From Phyllobacteriaceae bacterium (GTDB taxonomy: Bacteria > Pseudomonadota > Alphaproteobacteria > Rhizobiales > Rhizobiaceae), in assembly GCA_002708825.1 (NCBI GenBank), contig PAPF01000023.1, positions 62,001 to 126,000 of the forward strand: a stretch of DNA of 64,000 nucleotides, written 5' to 3'. The position numbers and the translations under genes were made by a program. Shown here one piece after another: positions 36,493-44,278 of the stretch. Within the stretch, counting starts at the first letter, position 1; each line of letters starts with the position of its first letter. Under the pieces are notes generated by a model. The model ran no database searches and was not told the origin of the DNA. It worked only from the letters and a program-made list of their open reading frames with translations.

Positions 36493-38285
36493 GCAAGGGC
36501 GCCACACAGAAGGGCAAGACACGCGGACAGGCCGGCCAGCACCGGCTCAAGCGCCTGCGCGAGCAGGGGCTCAAGCCGCCCATCGACCCCCATGACGGCG
36601 GTCCGAACCCGATGAAGGAGAACTTCGCGCTGAACTGCGGCTGGGGCCGCCTCGTCTTCGGCCAGACCTTCAGCGATGCCGCGACGCTGGTCGCATCGCT
36701 GGGCGAGGAACTGCCCGACCGCCGCGACATCGCCATCTATGTCCGCGACCCGCATGTGATCCTGGCCGAGGCTCCGCAGGAACTGTTCCTCGATCCTTCC
36801 CACACCTATCGCCTGGACCTTTCCACCTACCGGCCCTCGCATGACGTTTCGCGCACCTTCTTCGTGCGCCGCCTGACATCCCAGTCGGACGCCGACGCCA
36901 TCAACCGCATCTATGCCGCGCGCGGCATGGTGCCCGTGCCGCCGGATTTCTTCTGGTCGCGCCGCGATGCCCGCGCCATCACCTATTTCGTGGCCGAGGA
37001 CGAGGCCACCGGCGAGATCTTGGGCACCGTGACGGGTGTGGATCATTACCGCGCCTTCAATGATCCCGAGCGCGGCTCGTCGCTGTGGTGCCTGGCCGTG
37101 GACCCGCAGGCCCGCCATCCGGGTGTCGGCGAGACGCTGGTGCGACGCCTGGCCGAGCACTATGCCGCGCGCGGTGCGGCCTTCATGGACCTGTCGGTCA
37201 TCCATTCCAACGAGCAGGCGATCAGGCTCTACGAGAAGCTCGGCTTCCACCGCGTCCACTTCTTCGCCGTCAAGCGCAAGAACCCGATCAACGAGACGCT
37301 CTTCACCGGCGCCGACGCCGACGCCGATCTCAACCCCTATGCCGGCATCATCGTCAAGGAAGCGCGCCGACGCGGCATCCATGTCCAGGTGCTGGATGCC
37401 GATGGCGGTTTCTTCCGGCTCACCCATGGCGGACGCACCATCGACTGTCGTGAAAGCCTGTCGGAACTGACCAGCGCGGTGGCCATGTCCATCTGCGACG
37501 ACAAGACGGTCACACGGCGTTTCGTGGAAAAGGCCGGGGTGGTGGTGCCCGACCAGTTGTCCGCCGGCGCCAGCCGTGCCGAGATCGAGGAATTCCTCGC
37601 CCGCCATGGGGAGGTCGTGGTCAAGCCGGCGCGCGGCGAACAGGGGCGTGGGGTTTCGGTGGGCCTGTCGTCGATGGACGAGGTGGACAGCGCCGTCGAC
37701 CAGGCGCGCACCGTCTCCGACGATGTCATCATCGAGGCCTGCGTGGAGGGCGAGGACCTGCGCCTTGTGGTCATCAACTACCGCGTCGTGGCGGCGGCCG
37801 TGCGCCGCCCGGCCATGATCACCGGCGACGGCCGCTCCACGGTCAGGGAACTCATCGACAAGCAGAGCCGGCGCCGCGCTGCCGCCACCGGCGGCGAATC
37901 GCGCATTCCGCTGGACGGTGAAACGGACCGGGCGCTCGCCCGCGCCGGCTTTGCGCTGGACGACGTGCCGCCGGACGGAAAGGAAATCCAGGTCCGCAAG
38001 ACCGCCAACCTGCACACCGGCGGCACCATCCACGATGTGACCGGCATCGTCCATCCGGTGCTTGTCGACGCGGCAATCAAGGCGGCACGCGCCATTGCCA
38101 TTCCCGTCACCGGCATCGACCTGATGGTACGGTCGCCAACCGGGCCGGATTATGCTTTCATCGAGGCCAATGAACGGCCGGGGCTCGCCAACCACGAACC
38201 CCAGCCGACGGCGGAACGCTTCATCGACCTCTTGTTTCCGCTTTCGGTGCCGGCTTCGGTGCGCCAGACCGTTCTGACGACCTGA
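36489..38285 (+). CDS. ngg: N-acetylglutaminylglutamine synthetase
   Basis: A 598-residue two-domain enzyme making N-acetyl-Gln-Gln from two glutamines. The N-terminal part holds a GNAT acetyltransferase domain (LAVDPQARHPGVGETLVRR is the acetyl-CoA loop). The C-terminal part is an ATP-grasp ligase (VVKPARGEQGRGVSVGL, and IEANERPGLANHEPQPT near the end). The start is GTG 36489, overlapping the asnO stop; the preceding basic N-terminus is QKGKTRGQAGQHRLKRL. The gene looks intact even though asnO upstream is interrupted. Confidence 0.95.
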   Translation: MSKGATQKGKTRGQAGQHRLKRLREQGLKPPIDPHDGGPNPMKENFALNCGWGRLVFGQTFSDAATLVASLGEELPDRRDIAIYVRDPHVILAEAPQELFLDPSHTYRLDLSTYRPSHDVSRTFFVRRLTSQSDADAINRIYAARGMVPVPPDFFWSRRDARAITYFVAEDEATGEILGTVTGVDHYRAFNDPERGSSLWCLAVDPQARHPGVGETLVRRLAEHYAARGAAFMDLSVIHSNEQAIRLYEKLGFHRVHFFAVKRKNPINETLFTGADADADLNPYAGIIVKEARRRGIHVQVLDADGGFFRLTHGGRTIDCRESLSELTSAVAMSICDDKTVTRRFVEKAGVVVPDQLSAGASRAEIEEFLARHGEVVVKPARGEQGRGVSVGLSSMDEVDSAVDQARTVSDDVIIEACVEGEDLRLVVINYRVVAAAVRRPAMITGDGRSTVRELIDKQSRRRAAATGGESRIPLDGETDRALARAGFALDDVPPDGKEIQVRKTANLHTGGTIHDVTGIVHPVLVDAAIKAARAIAIPVTGIDLMVRSPTGPDYAFIEANERPGLANHEPQPTAERFIDLLFPLSVPASVRQTVLTT

Positions 38286-38286
38286 C

Positions 38287-38330
38287 GCTGTCCCAGCGAA
38301 AGTGGATGCCGGTTTCGCGTCCGGGACAGC
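38287..38330. repeat. Nested inverted-repeat hairpin between ngg and the M42 peptidase gene
   Basis: GCTGTCCC at 38287-38294 pairs with GGGACAGC at 38323-38330. Inside it CGAAA at 38297-38301 pairs with TTTCG at 38313-38317. The element begins one base after the ngg stop. It resembles short intergenic palindromic repeats seen in rhizobial genomes and could act as a partial terminator or mRNA stabiliser. Confidence 0.5.
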
Positions 38331-38395
38331 ATGAAAAAGCAAGAGACAGGGCGCCTGCCTGGTTTCAAGGGACCGGGAGGCGATAGTGGAACCGC

Positions 38396-39541
38396 ATGAC
38401 ACGACTAGCCATCGACACCCGATATCTGGCCAGCACGCTGAAGGACCTGCTCGCGATACCGAGCCCCACGGGATACACTGACACCATTGTCCGGCATGTC
38501 TCGCGCGAACTGAAGACGCTTGGGCTCGAGGTGGAACTGACGCGCCGTGGAGCGATCCGGGCGATCCGGCAGGGGGAGCGCAAGGAAGGCGCGCGCGCCA
38601 TCGTCACCCATGTCGATACGCTGGGTGCACAGGTGAAGGCGCTGAAGCCGAACGGCCGGCTGGAACTGGTCCCCATCGGCCACTGGTCGGCCCGTTTCGC
38701 GGAAGGCGCGCGCGTCACCGTCTATTCCCGCAAGGGCGGCTATCGCGGTTCGATCCTCCCCCTCAAGGCCTCGGGCCACACCTTCAATGACGAGGTCGAT
38801 ACGCTGCCCGTCGGCTGGCAACATGTGGAACTGCGCATTGACGCGCTTGCCCGCAACCCGTCGGAACTGGAACGCCTCGGCATCGAGATCGGCGACATCG
38901 TAGCCGTCGATCCGCAGCCCGAATTCCTCGACAACGGTTACATCGTCTCGCGCCACCTCGACAACAAGGCCGGCGTTGCGCTGAAACTGGCGGCATTGAA
39001 GGCCATGCAGGACGAAGGCGTGACGACGCCCGTCGACATCCATTTCCTCTTCACCATCGCCGAGGAAGTCGGCGTCGGCGCGACATCCGTGGTCAGCCAC
39101 GACGTGGCTTCCATGCTCGCGGTCGACAACGGCACCACGGCGCCCGGCCAGAATTCCAGCGAGTTCGGCGTGACCGTCTGCATGGCCGACCAGACCGGGC
39201 CGTTCGACTACCACCTGACCAAGAAGCTGGTGGAACTGTGCCAGGACAACGACATCCGCTACCAGAAGGACATCTTCCGCTATTACCGCTCCGATTCCGC
39301 TTCGGCCATCGAGGCCGGGCACGATGTGCGAACCGCGCTGATCACCTTCGGCGTGGACGCGTCACACGGCTATGAGCGCATCCACATGCACGCCCTGCGC
39401 TCGATCGCGGAACTGCTGACCGCCTATGCGGTGAGTCCGGTCCAGATCACGCGGGACTTCGAGGAGACCGGGGGCATGTCCGGCTTCACGCGCCAGCCGA
39501 CGGAAGAAGCCGAGCAGGACCTGACGCCCGCGGGCAAGTGA
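38396..39541 (+). CDS. NAGGN-system M42 family peptidase
   Basis: A 381-residue metallo-aminopeptidase of the M42/M20-like class found as third gene of NAGGN clusters. Metal-site motifs visible are VTHVDTLGAQV, SRHLDNKAG, FTIAEEVGVGA and AVDNGTTAPGQ. GVDASHGYERIHMHA near the C-terminus carries the last His ligand. Its role is thought to be breakdown or turnover of the dipeptide osmolyte; this is a family assignment, not shown here. A GGGAGG lies 15 nt before the ATG, an unusually long spacing. It lies 110 bp after ngg. Confidence 0.92.
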   Translation: MTRLAIDTRYLASTLKDLLAIPSPTGYTDTIVRHVSRELKTLGLEVELTRRGAIRAIRQGERKEGARAIVTHVDTLGAQVKALKPNGRLELVPIGHWSARFAEGARVTVYSRKGGYRGSILPLKASGHTFNDEVDTLPVGWQHVELRIDALARNPSELERLGIEIGDIVAVDPQPEFLDNGYIVSRHLDNKAGVALKLAALKAMQDEGVTTPVDIHFLFTIAEEVGVGATSVVSHDVASMLAVDNGTTAPGQNSSEFGVTVCMADQTGPFDYHLTKKLVELCQDNDIRYQKDIFRYYRSDSASAIEAGHDVRTALITFGVDASHGYERIHMHALRSIAELLTAYAVSPVQITRDFEETGGMSGFTRQPTEEAEQDLTPAGK

Positions 39542-39624
39542 GGGCAAAGGCGGGCCTGAAAGGTGCATCGTTTTTGCCAGGCAAGCGCCGCGGAGCGGAC
39601 CTTCTGAAAGCTGAAATCGGGCGT

Positions 39625-39652
39625 TTGAAATGCCCGCGCCTTCTGCTATCAG
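39625..39652 (+). promoter_or_regulatory. Promoter of the tRNA-Arg gene
   Basis: TTGAAA at 39625-39630 (five of six to consensus) and TATCAG at 39647-39652 (four of six) are 16 bp apart, with a TG upstream of the -10 box. Transcription would begin within a few bases of the mature tRNA start at 39663. Confidence 0.6.
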
Positions 39653-39662
39653 GAAGCGTCGT

Positions 39663-39739
39663 GGTCCCGTAGCTCAGCAGGATAGAGCATCAGATTCCTA
39701 ATCTGAGGGTCGCAGGTTCGAATCCTGCCGGGATCACCA
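39663..39739 (+). tRNA. tRNA-Arg (anticodon CCT)
   Basis: A 77-base cloverleaf can be folded by hand. The acceptor stem is GGTCCCG with CGGGATC (one G-T pair), the D arm GCTC/GAGC, and the anticodon arm TCAGA/TCTGA with loop TTCCTAA, giving anticodon CCT at 34-36. The T arm is GCAGG/CCTGC with TTCGAAT. The CCA end is encoded. It reads AGG arginine codons. Confidence 0.96.
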
Positions 39740-39833
39740 CTTTTCAGGTCTTTGCACGAATTTGACGTCGATCCGGCGGCGCATCGGATGATGACGGGCG
39801 GAATGGCCGGCGAACACGACGCCGGTCGTTTTC

Positions 39834-39847
39834 GTGGCAATTGCCAC
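39834..39847. promoter_or_regulatory. Perfect 14-base palindrome GTGGCAATTGCCAC
   Basis: A self-complementary 14-mer 73 bp upstream of the MBL/rhodanese start. A second weaker dyad, GAATC-N8-GATTC, follows in the same leader. Such palindromes are typical binding sites of dimeric repressors; no regulator is adjacent. Confidence 0.45.
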
Positions 39848-39920
39848 ACGACGGCAAGGCGCAGGAACGCAAACGCCTTGAATCGCGTTTCAGATTCGAT
39901 CTGCAAACGGGATTTCAGCC

Positions 39921-41315
39921 ATGACACTTCGATTCGAACAGGTGCTTGCCGACGGCGTGGCGCAGACATCCTATCTCTTCGGCGATGACGAAGCAGGAAC
40001 GGCCGCGGTCATCGATCCGCGCCCCGATGTCGATATCTATCTGGAAATCGCGCGGCACCATGGCCTCTCCATCACCCATGTCTTCGAAACCCATATCCAC
40101 GCCGATTTCATGAGCGGCGCGCGCGAACTCGTCGACCGGCTCGGCGGGTCGGCACGGCTCTGCCTGAGTGTGGAGGGTGGCGCCGATTACGGATTCGACC
40201 ATGATCCGGTGCGCGACGGCGACAGGTTCACGTTCGGAAGCGCGCGCATGGAGGCACGTTTCACGCCCGGCCACACGCCCGAGCACATCGCGTTCCTGCT
40301 GTTCGAGGGCCACAAGGAGGCGCCCTGGGGCGTACTGACCGGCGACAGCTTCTTCGTGGACTCCGTCGGCCGTCCCGACCTGCTTGGCGACGAACAGACC
40401 GGGACGCTGACCGAGGCCCTGTTCCACACCATCCGCGATTTCTACATGAAACTGGATGACGGCGTGATCATCTATCCCTGCCATGGCGCGGGTTCGGAAT
40501 GCGGCCCGGACATCGGCGACCGCATGTCGAGCACGATAGGCCATGAGCGCCGGTTCAACCGCTACTGCCGGATCGGCGATCTGGACGAATTCAAACGGGC
40601 CTTGCTCGACGACGCGCCGCCCGTGCCGACACACTATCCGCACCTCAAGAAGGTGAACGCAGGCGGGCCGCCAGTGCTCGGCAACCTGCCGAAGGCGCCT
40701 GCCCTGACCCCGGAACGGTTTGCGCAGACAATCGAACAGCCGGATGTGCAGCTTCTCGATGTGCGCGACATGCTGGCCTTTGGCGCGGGGCACATTGCCG
40801 GGGCTCTCAACATCGGCGGTCAGCCCAACCTTTCGGTCTGGGCCGGCTGGCTGCTCGATCCGGATCGGCCCATGGCACTCGTCGCGGGAACGGATGACGA
40901 TGTGCCAGCCATCCTCACGCTGCTCTGGCGCACCGGCTTCGTGCGCGTGACCGGCTATCTCGCCGGCGGCATGGCCGCCTGGCAGGAAGACGGGCGCCCG
41001 GTGGAACAGATCCCGCAAATGTCCGTCCATGCGCTGAAGGAGGCCGGCGGCGAAGTGCGCCTCCTCGATGTCCGCAAGCCGGAGGAATGGGAGGGTGGCC
41101 ACATTCCCGGCGCGCAGCACATGTTTCTTGGCGACCTCCCGGGCCGCCTCGGCGAATTGGACCGCGACAAGACTTATGCCACCTATTGCGCCACCGGCTA
41201 CCGCGCCAGCATTGCAGCCAGCCTGCTCAAGGCGAACGGCTTTGAGGATGTCCGAAACGTGCCTGGAAGCTGGAAAGCCTGGAGCGCGGCGGGCTATCCA
41301 GCGTCCACGGATTGA
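39921..41315 (+). CDS. MBL-fold/rhodanese protein, persulfide dioxygenase-like
   Basis: A 464-residue fusion. The N-terminal metallo-beta-lactamase domain has H58, H60 and D62 in THIHADFMSGA, a later HTPEH and CHGAGSECG. Phe replaces the second metal-site His, as in mononuclear-iron persulfide dioxygenases. Two rhodanese domains follow. The first (about 265-355) lacks a catalytic Cys where ALVAGTDDD stands; the second has active Cys 423 in CATGYRAS. The family oxidises glutathione persulfide to sulfite and moves sulfane sulfur. The gene stands alone after tRNA-Arg and converges with the HpaB-type gene. Confidence 0.88.
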   Translation: MTLRFEQVLADGVAQTSYLFGDDEAGTAAVIDPRPDVDIYLEIARHHGLSITHVFETHIHADFMSGARELVDRLGGSARLCLSVEGGADYGFDHDPVRDGDRFTFGSARMEARFTPGHTPEHIAFLLFEGHKEAPWGVLTGDSFFVDSVGRPDLLGDEQTGTLTEALFHTIRDFYMKLDDGVIIYPCHGAGSECGPDIGDRMSSTIGHERRFNRYCRIGDLDEFKRALLDDAPPVPTHYPHLKKVNAGGPPVLGNLPKAPALTPERFAQTIEQPDVQLLDVRDMLAFGAGHIAGALNIGGQPNLSVWAGWLLDPDRPMALVAGTDDDVPAILTLLWRTGFVRVTGYLAGGMAAWQEDGRPVEQIPQMSVHALKEAGGEVRLLDVRKPEEWEGGHIPGAQHMFLGDLPGRLGELDRDKTYATYCATGYRASIAASLLKANGFEDVRNVPGSWKAWSAAGYPASTD

Positions 41316-41330
41316 GCGTGATGGCGGCGC

Positions 41331-42884
41331 CTATTCGCCCGGCACGGGCTCGGCTTCTTCTGCAACGTTGCGCGAAAGGGGCTCGGGCACCGTGCAGCCC
41401 GTCGTGCAGCAGCGGCCAGGCTGCTGCGTCTTGCGGCTGCCATCGGCCAGCAGGCCCCTGTCCAGCAGGTTCTCCACCAGTTCCGCCTTTTCCATGACCG
41501 GGTAATTGCGCCAGATCTCGCGTTTCATCGCCTCCGGCGACCCGCCACCGTGCAGCGAGATCAGCGAGTACCAGCCGGCCTCGTGCGACACCGTCAGGTC
41601 CTCGATGAAGCGGGCGACCTCGGCGCGGTGTTCGGCGGGTATGTCCGGGCGGCCGCCCATGACGGCGGCAATGGAGGCCCGCGTCTCCGGATTGTGGTCC
41701 TCGTCCGGGCCGGGCAGCGCCGCGATCAGCCCGCCTGAGACGTAATGCGCAACACGGTGCATGTCATAGATTTTCGTGGCGAGCAGCAATTTGCCGATAT
41801 TGGCGAAGACGGCATCGGGCATGACCGAGCCGGCCGGGTCCTTCGTGCCATAGACGGAGGCCGCCACGCCGCAGGCAAAGAAGCTCTCGGTGATGGTGAT
41901 GAGGTCAACCATCGCGTCCCGGATATGGCCATGGCGCCCTGCATCAAGCCCGTTCGCCTCGATCATCAGCGCGCCCGCGCCAATCAGCAGGTCGCCGAAG
42001 CCGGCACGCGCGCCGATGCAGGAATGGCGGTGATGGGTGGCGTAGGACGTGGTCAGGAAACCGCCCTCCTCCGTCTCCCCGGCCAGAAAGACCCGCTCAT
42101 GCGGCACGAACACGTCATCGAAGACGACCATGGCGACGGCCTGCCCGTACTTGCGGGAGAACTTCGCCGAGGCCTGGCCCGGCTGGCCTGCCTGGCGCGA
42201 AATGATCGTCACGCCGGGCGCGTCGCAAGGCACGGCACAGCAGACGGCGAAGTCCGCGTCCTCCGGCGTGTGGGTGCGGCAGGGCATGACAAGGAACTCG
42301 TGCATGTAGGGCGCGCCGGTGACAATGGCCTTGGTTCCGCGAATGACGATGCCATCCTTGCGCCGCTCCTTGATGTGGACATAGACGTCCGGATTGGCCT
42401 GCTGTCCGGGCCGGCGCGAGCGGTCGCCCTTGGCATCGGTCATGGCGACACCGAGGGTCAAATCCCGGTCCTGAACGTCATGCAGATAGGCCTGGAAACG
42501 CTGGCCGTAATCCGTGCCGTGATTTGCGTCGGTTCGCGCCGTCGCCTGGAAAATGCCGTTCAGCGCGTCATGGGTCAGGTAGCGCTGGGCGCACCCCGAT
42601 GCCTTGCAGACCAGGCGCACCGCCTCCAGCTTGGAAAGAAGGTCCTGCGAGGTCTCGTTGATATGGAGCATGCGGTTGACGGTCTTGCCGGACGTGCCCT
42701 GCCGCGCGGTCATGAGCGCACGATGACGCTCCTCCAGCGCGAAGTCATAGGTCACGCCGACAGCGGCAATTCCGGGCGCGAGCAGCGGTTCGTCGGCCAC
42801 GCTTCCCACTACCTGGCCATTGACGAAGACGCGCGGATTGTAGGCGCGCAAGGATTCCCGGTAGTCTGCCGCCGACATCAGCAT
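41331..42884 (-). CDS. 4-hydroxyphenylacetate 3-hydroxylase (HpaB) family flavoprotein
   Basis: A 517-residue protein of the HpaB/AbfD superfamily with an acyl-CoA-dehydrogenase-like fold. The N-terminus MLMSAADYRESLRAYNPRVF and GAMTDAKGDRSRRPG-like region (here GVAMTDAKGDRSR) resemble 4-hydroxybutyryl-CoA dehydratase. Of the four [4Fe-4S] ligands known there, C98 and the His in HHRHSC are present, but the second Cys is Y102 and the fourth position is Ala. A cluster-free flavin enzyme is therefore more likely. The tail has an odd Cys-rich GRCCTTGC motif. ATG 42884 has GGGAGA 6 nt upstream. The substrate is unknown. Divergent from the TetR gene. Confidence 0.8.
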   Translation of the reverse strand: MLMSAADYRESLRAYNPRVFVNGQVVGSVADEPLLAPGIAAVGVTYDFALEERHRALMTARQGTSGKTVNRMLHINETSQDLLSKLEAVRLVCKASGCAQRYLTHDALNGIFQATARTDANHGTDYGQRFQAYLHDVQDRDLTLGVAMTDAKGDRSRRPGQQANPDVYVHIKERRKDGIVIRGTKAIVTGAPYMHEFLVMPCRTHTPEDADFAVCCAVPCDAPGVTIISRQAGQPGQASAKFSRKYGQAVAMVVFDDVFVPHERVFLAGETEEGGFLTTSYATHHRHSCIGARAGFGDLLIGAGALMIEANGLDAGRHGHIRDAMVDLITITESFFACGVAASVYGTKDPAGSVMPDAVFANIGKLLLATKIYDMHRVAHYVSGGLIAALPGPDEDHNPETRASIAAVMGGRPDIPAEHRAEVARFIEDLTVSHEAGWYSLISLHGGGSPEAMKREIWRNYPVMEKAELVENLLDRGLLADGSRKTQQPGRCCTTGCTVPEPLSRNVAEEAEPVPGE

Positions 42885-42907
42885 GAGCACTCTCCCTCGG
42901 AGCTTTT

Positions 42908-42942
42908 TTCTAACATTGTAAAATTATCGAACAGTGTTAGAA
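42908..42942. promoter_or_regulatory. TetR-type operator (inverted repeat TTCTAACAYTG)
   Basis: TTCTAACATTG at 42908-42918 and CAGTGTTAGAA at 42932-42942 form an 11-base inverted repeat with one mismatch and a 13-base spacer. It sits in the AT-rich 95 bp between the divergent HpaB-type and TetR genes, so the regulator probably controls both directions. Confidence 0.75.
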
Positions 42943-42979
42943 ATGCGTCAAGGGAGCAGATTTGAAAGAAGGCGGCACG

Positions 42980-43615
42980 ATGCCGGAACGTCGGCAAAAC
43001 CGGCGCGCGGCGGTAAGCGAACGCAAGCGGGAAATCATTCTCGATGCCGCACGCGATGTCTTTGCAGAGGAAGGCCTGGACGGCGCCAGCCTGCGGGCCA
43101 TTGCCGTTCGTGCCGGCTATACGCCGGCGGCGCTCTATTTCCATTTCGATTCCAAGGAGGCCCTTTATGCAGCGCTCCTTCATGATTCGCTGGGCGCATT
43201 GGGGAGGGCAGTCGCCGCTGCCGTGAGCCAGGCGAAGGGGCCGGAACAGGAACTCAAGGCCGCCGCCATGGCCTTTTTCGATTTCTATGCGCAAAATCCC
43301 CGCGATCTCGATCTCGGCTTCTATCTCTTCCGGGGCGGCATGAAGCCGGCCGGCCTCGGCCAGGAGCGCGACGTGACGCTGAACGCGGCGCTGGAAGCCG
43401 CGCTTCGCCCCATCGGCGATGCCGCCGTCACGCTCGGCGCGTCGCGGGCACGCGCCAACCTGCTCATGGTCGATTGCTTCGCCCATGCCGCAGGGCTTCT
43501 TCTCCTGCTGCATACGGGGCGTATCCGCATGTTCGGTGCATCGGCGGGGGAGCGGATGAAAGCCTATGTCGAGGAGCGCATTGACCTGCTGCAAGTAGAG
43601 GAGAAGGCATGTTGA
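42980..43615 (+). CDS. TetR family transcriptional regulator
   Basis: A 211-residue regulator. The N-terminal HTH is clear: REIILDAARDVFAEEGLDG, then LRAIAVRAGYTPAALYFHF and SKEALYAALL. The C-terminal ligand domain is unassigned. ATG 42980 follows AGAAGGCGG. The gene is divergent from the HpaB-type enzyme across a clear inverted repeat and overlaps the isochorismatase-like gene by 7 bp. It therefore most likely represses both, with a ligand related to the HpaB substrate. Confidence 0.9.
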   Translation: MPERRQNRRAAVSERKREIILDAARDVFAEEGLDGASLRAIAVRAGYTPAALYFHFDSKEALYAALLHDSLGALGRAVAAAVSQAKGPEQELKAAAMAFFDFYAQNPRDLDLGFYLFRGGMKPAGLGQERDVTLNAALEAALRPIGDAAVTLGASRARANLLMVDCFAHAAGLLLLLHTGRIRMFGASAGERMKAYVEERIDLLQVEEKAC

Positions 43616-44142
43616 CGATCGACCCGGACCGGTCGCTGCTTCTGGTCATCGATTTCCAGGCCCGGCTGATGCCGGCCATCCACGGCGGCGAAGCCGCGAT
43701 CAGGAACGCCAACCGGCTGATCGAGGCTTCGCGCCTCATGGATGTACCGCGCCTGTTCACCGAGCAGAATCCGAAGGGGCTGGGCGCCACCGTCGCCGAT
43801 ATTGCGGTGCAGGACGATCCGGTTGTGGCAAAGCAGGCCTTCGACGTCTGCCGCGAGCCCGGATTCCTGGAGCGCATCGCGGCAGACCGGCATGTCGTTG
43901 TCGCGGGATGCGAGGCCCATGTCTGCGTGCTGCAGACCGTGCTTGGCCTTCTCGCGGCCGGCCGGTCCGCCTTCGTCGTGTGCGATGCCATCGGTTCGCG
44001 CAATCCTGACAATCGTGACGCGGCCCTTGCCCGCATGGCCGGCCATGGCGCACAGATCGTCACCACCGAAATGGTCCTCTTCGAATGGCTTCGAAGCGCC
44101 GAACACCCTGCATTCCGGGAGACCGTCGCACTCATCAAGTAG
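43609..44142 (+). CDS. Isochorismatase-family cysteine hydrolase
   Basis: A 177-residue hydrolase. The catalytic Asp is in LLVIDFQARLMP, Lys in VAKQAFDV and Cys in VVAGCEAHVCVLQT, the triad of the isochorismatase/nicotinamidase family. The short size and GCEAHVCV form fit the YcaC/nicotinamidase-like amidohydrolase branch; the substrate is unknown. Its start overlaps the TetR stop (7 bp) and GGAGAAGG lies just upstream, so the pair is translationally coupled. Confidence 0.87.
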   Translation: MLTIDPDRSLLLVIDFQARLMPAIHGGEAAIRNANRLIEASRLMDVPRLFTEQNPKGLGATVADIAVQDDPVVAKQAFDVCREPGFLERIAADRHVVVAGCEAHVCVLQTVLGLLAAGRSAFVVCDAIGSRNPDNRDAALARMAGHGAQIVTTEMVLFEWLRSAEHPAFRETVALIK

Positions 44143-44260
44143 CCCGGTTTTTCCGGGAGCAGAGCCTTGCGAGACCGCGGATGAAGGCGCCTTGAAGAGA
44201 TGTCGACGGGACCCGCCTTTTGTGAGGACGTGACCTCGGCCACCGGTCCGGTCTTGAAGC

Positions 44261-44278
44261 GGCTGCCTTGAGGCAGCC
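44261..44278 (-). terminator. Hairpin at the end of quiC
   Basis: GGCTGCC at 44261-44267 pairs with GGCAGCC at 44272-44278 with loop TTGA, touching the quiC stop codon. No T-tract follows on the minus strand, so termination is only suggested. The 135 bp between the convergent genes also has CCCGG-TTTTT-CCGGG at about 44144-44158. Confidence 0.4.

Noticed and set aside
39663-39739. tRNA-Arg as integration site with a downstream island
   Set aside because: I found no direct repeat of the tRNA 3' end downstream and no integrase beside it.
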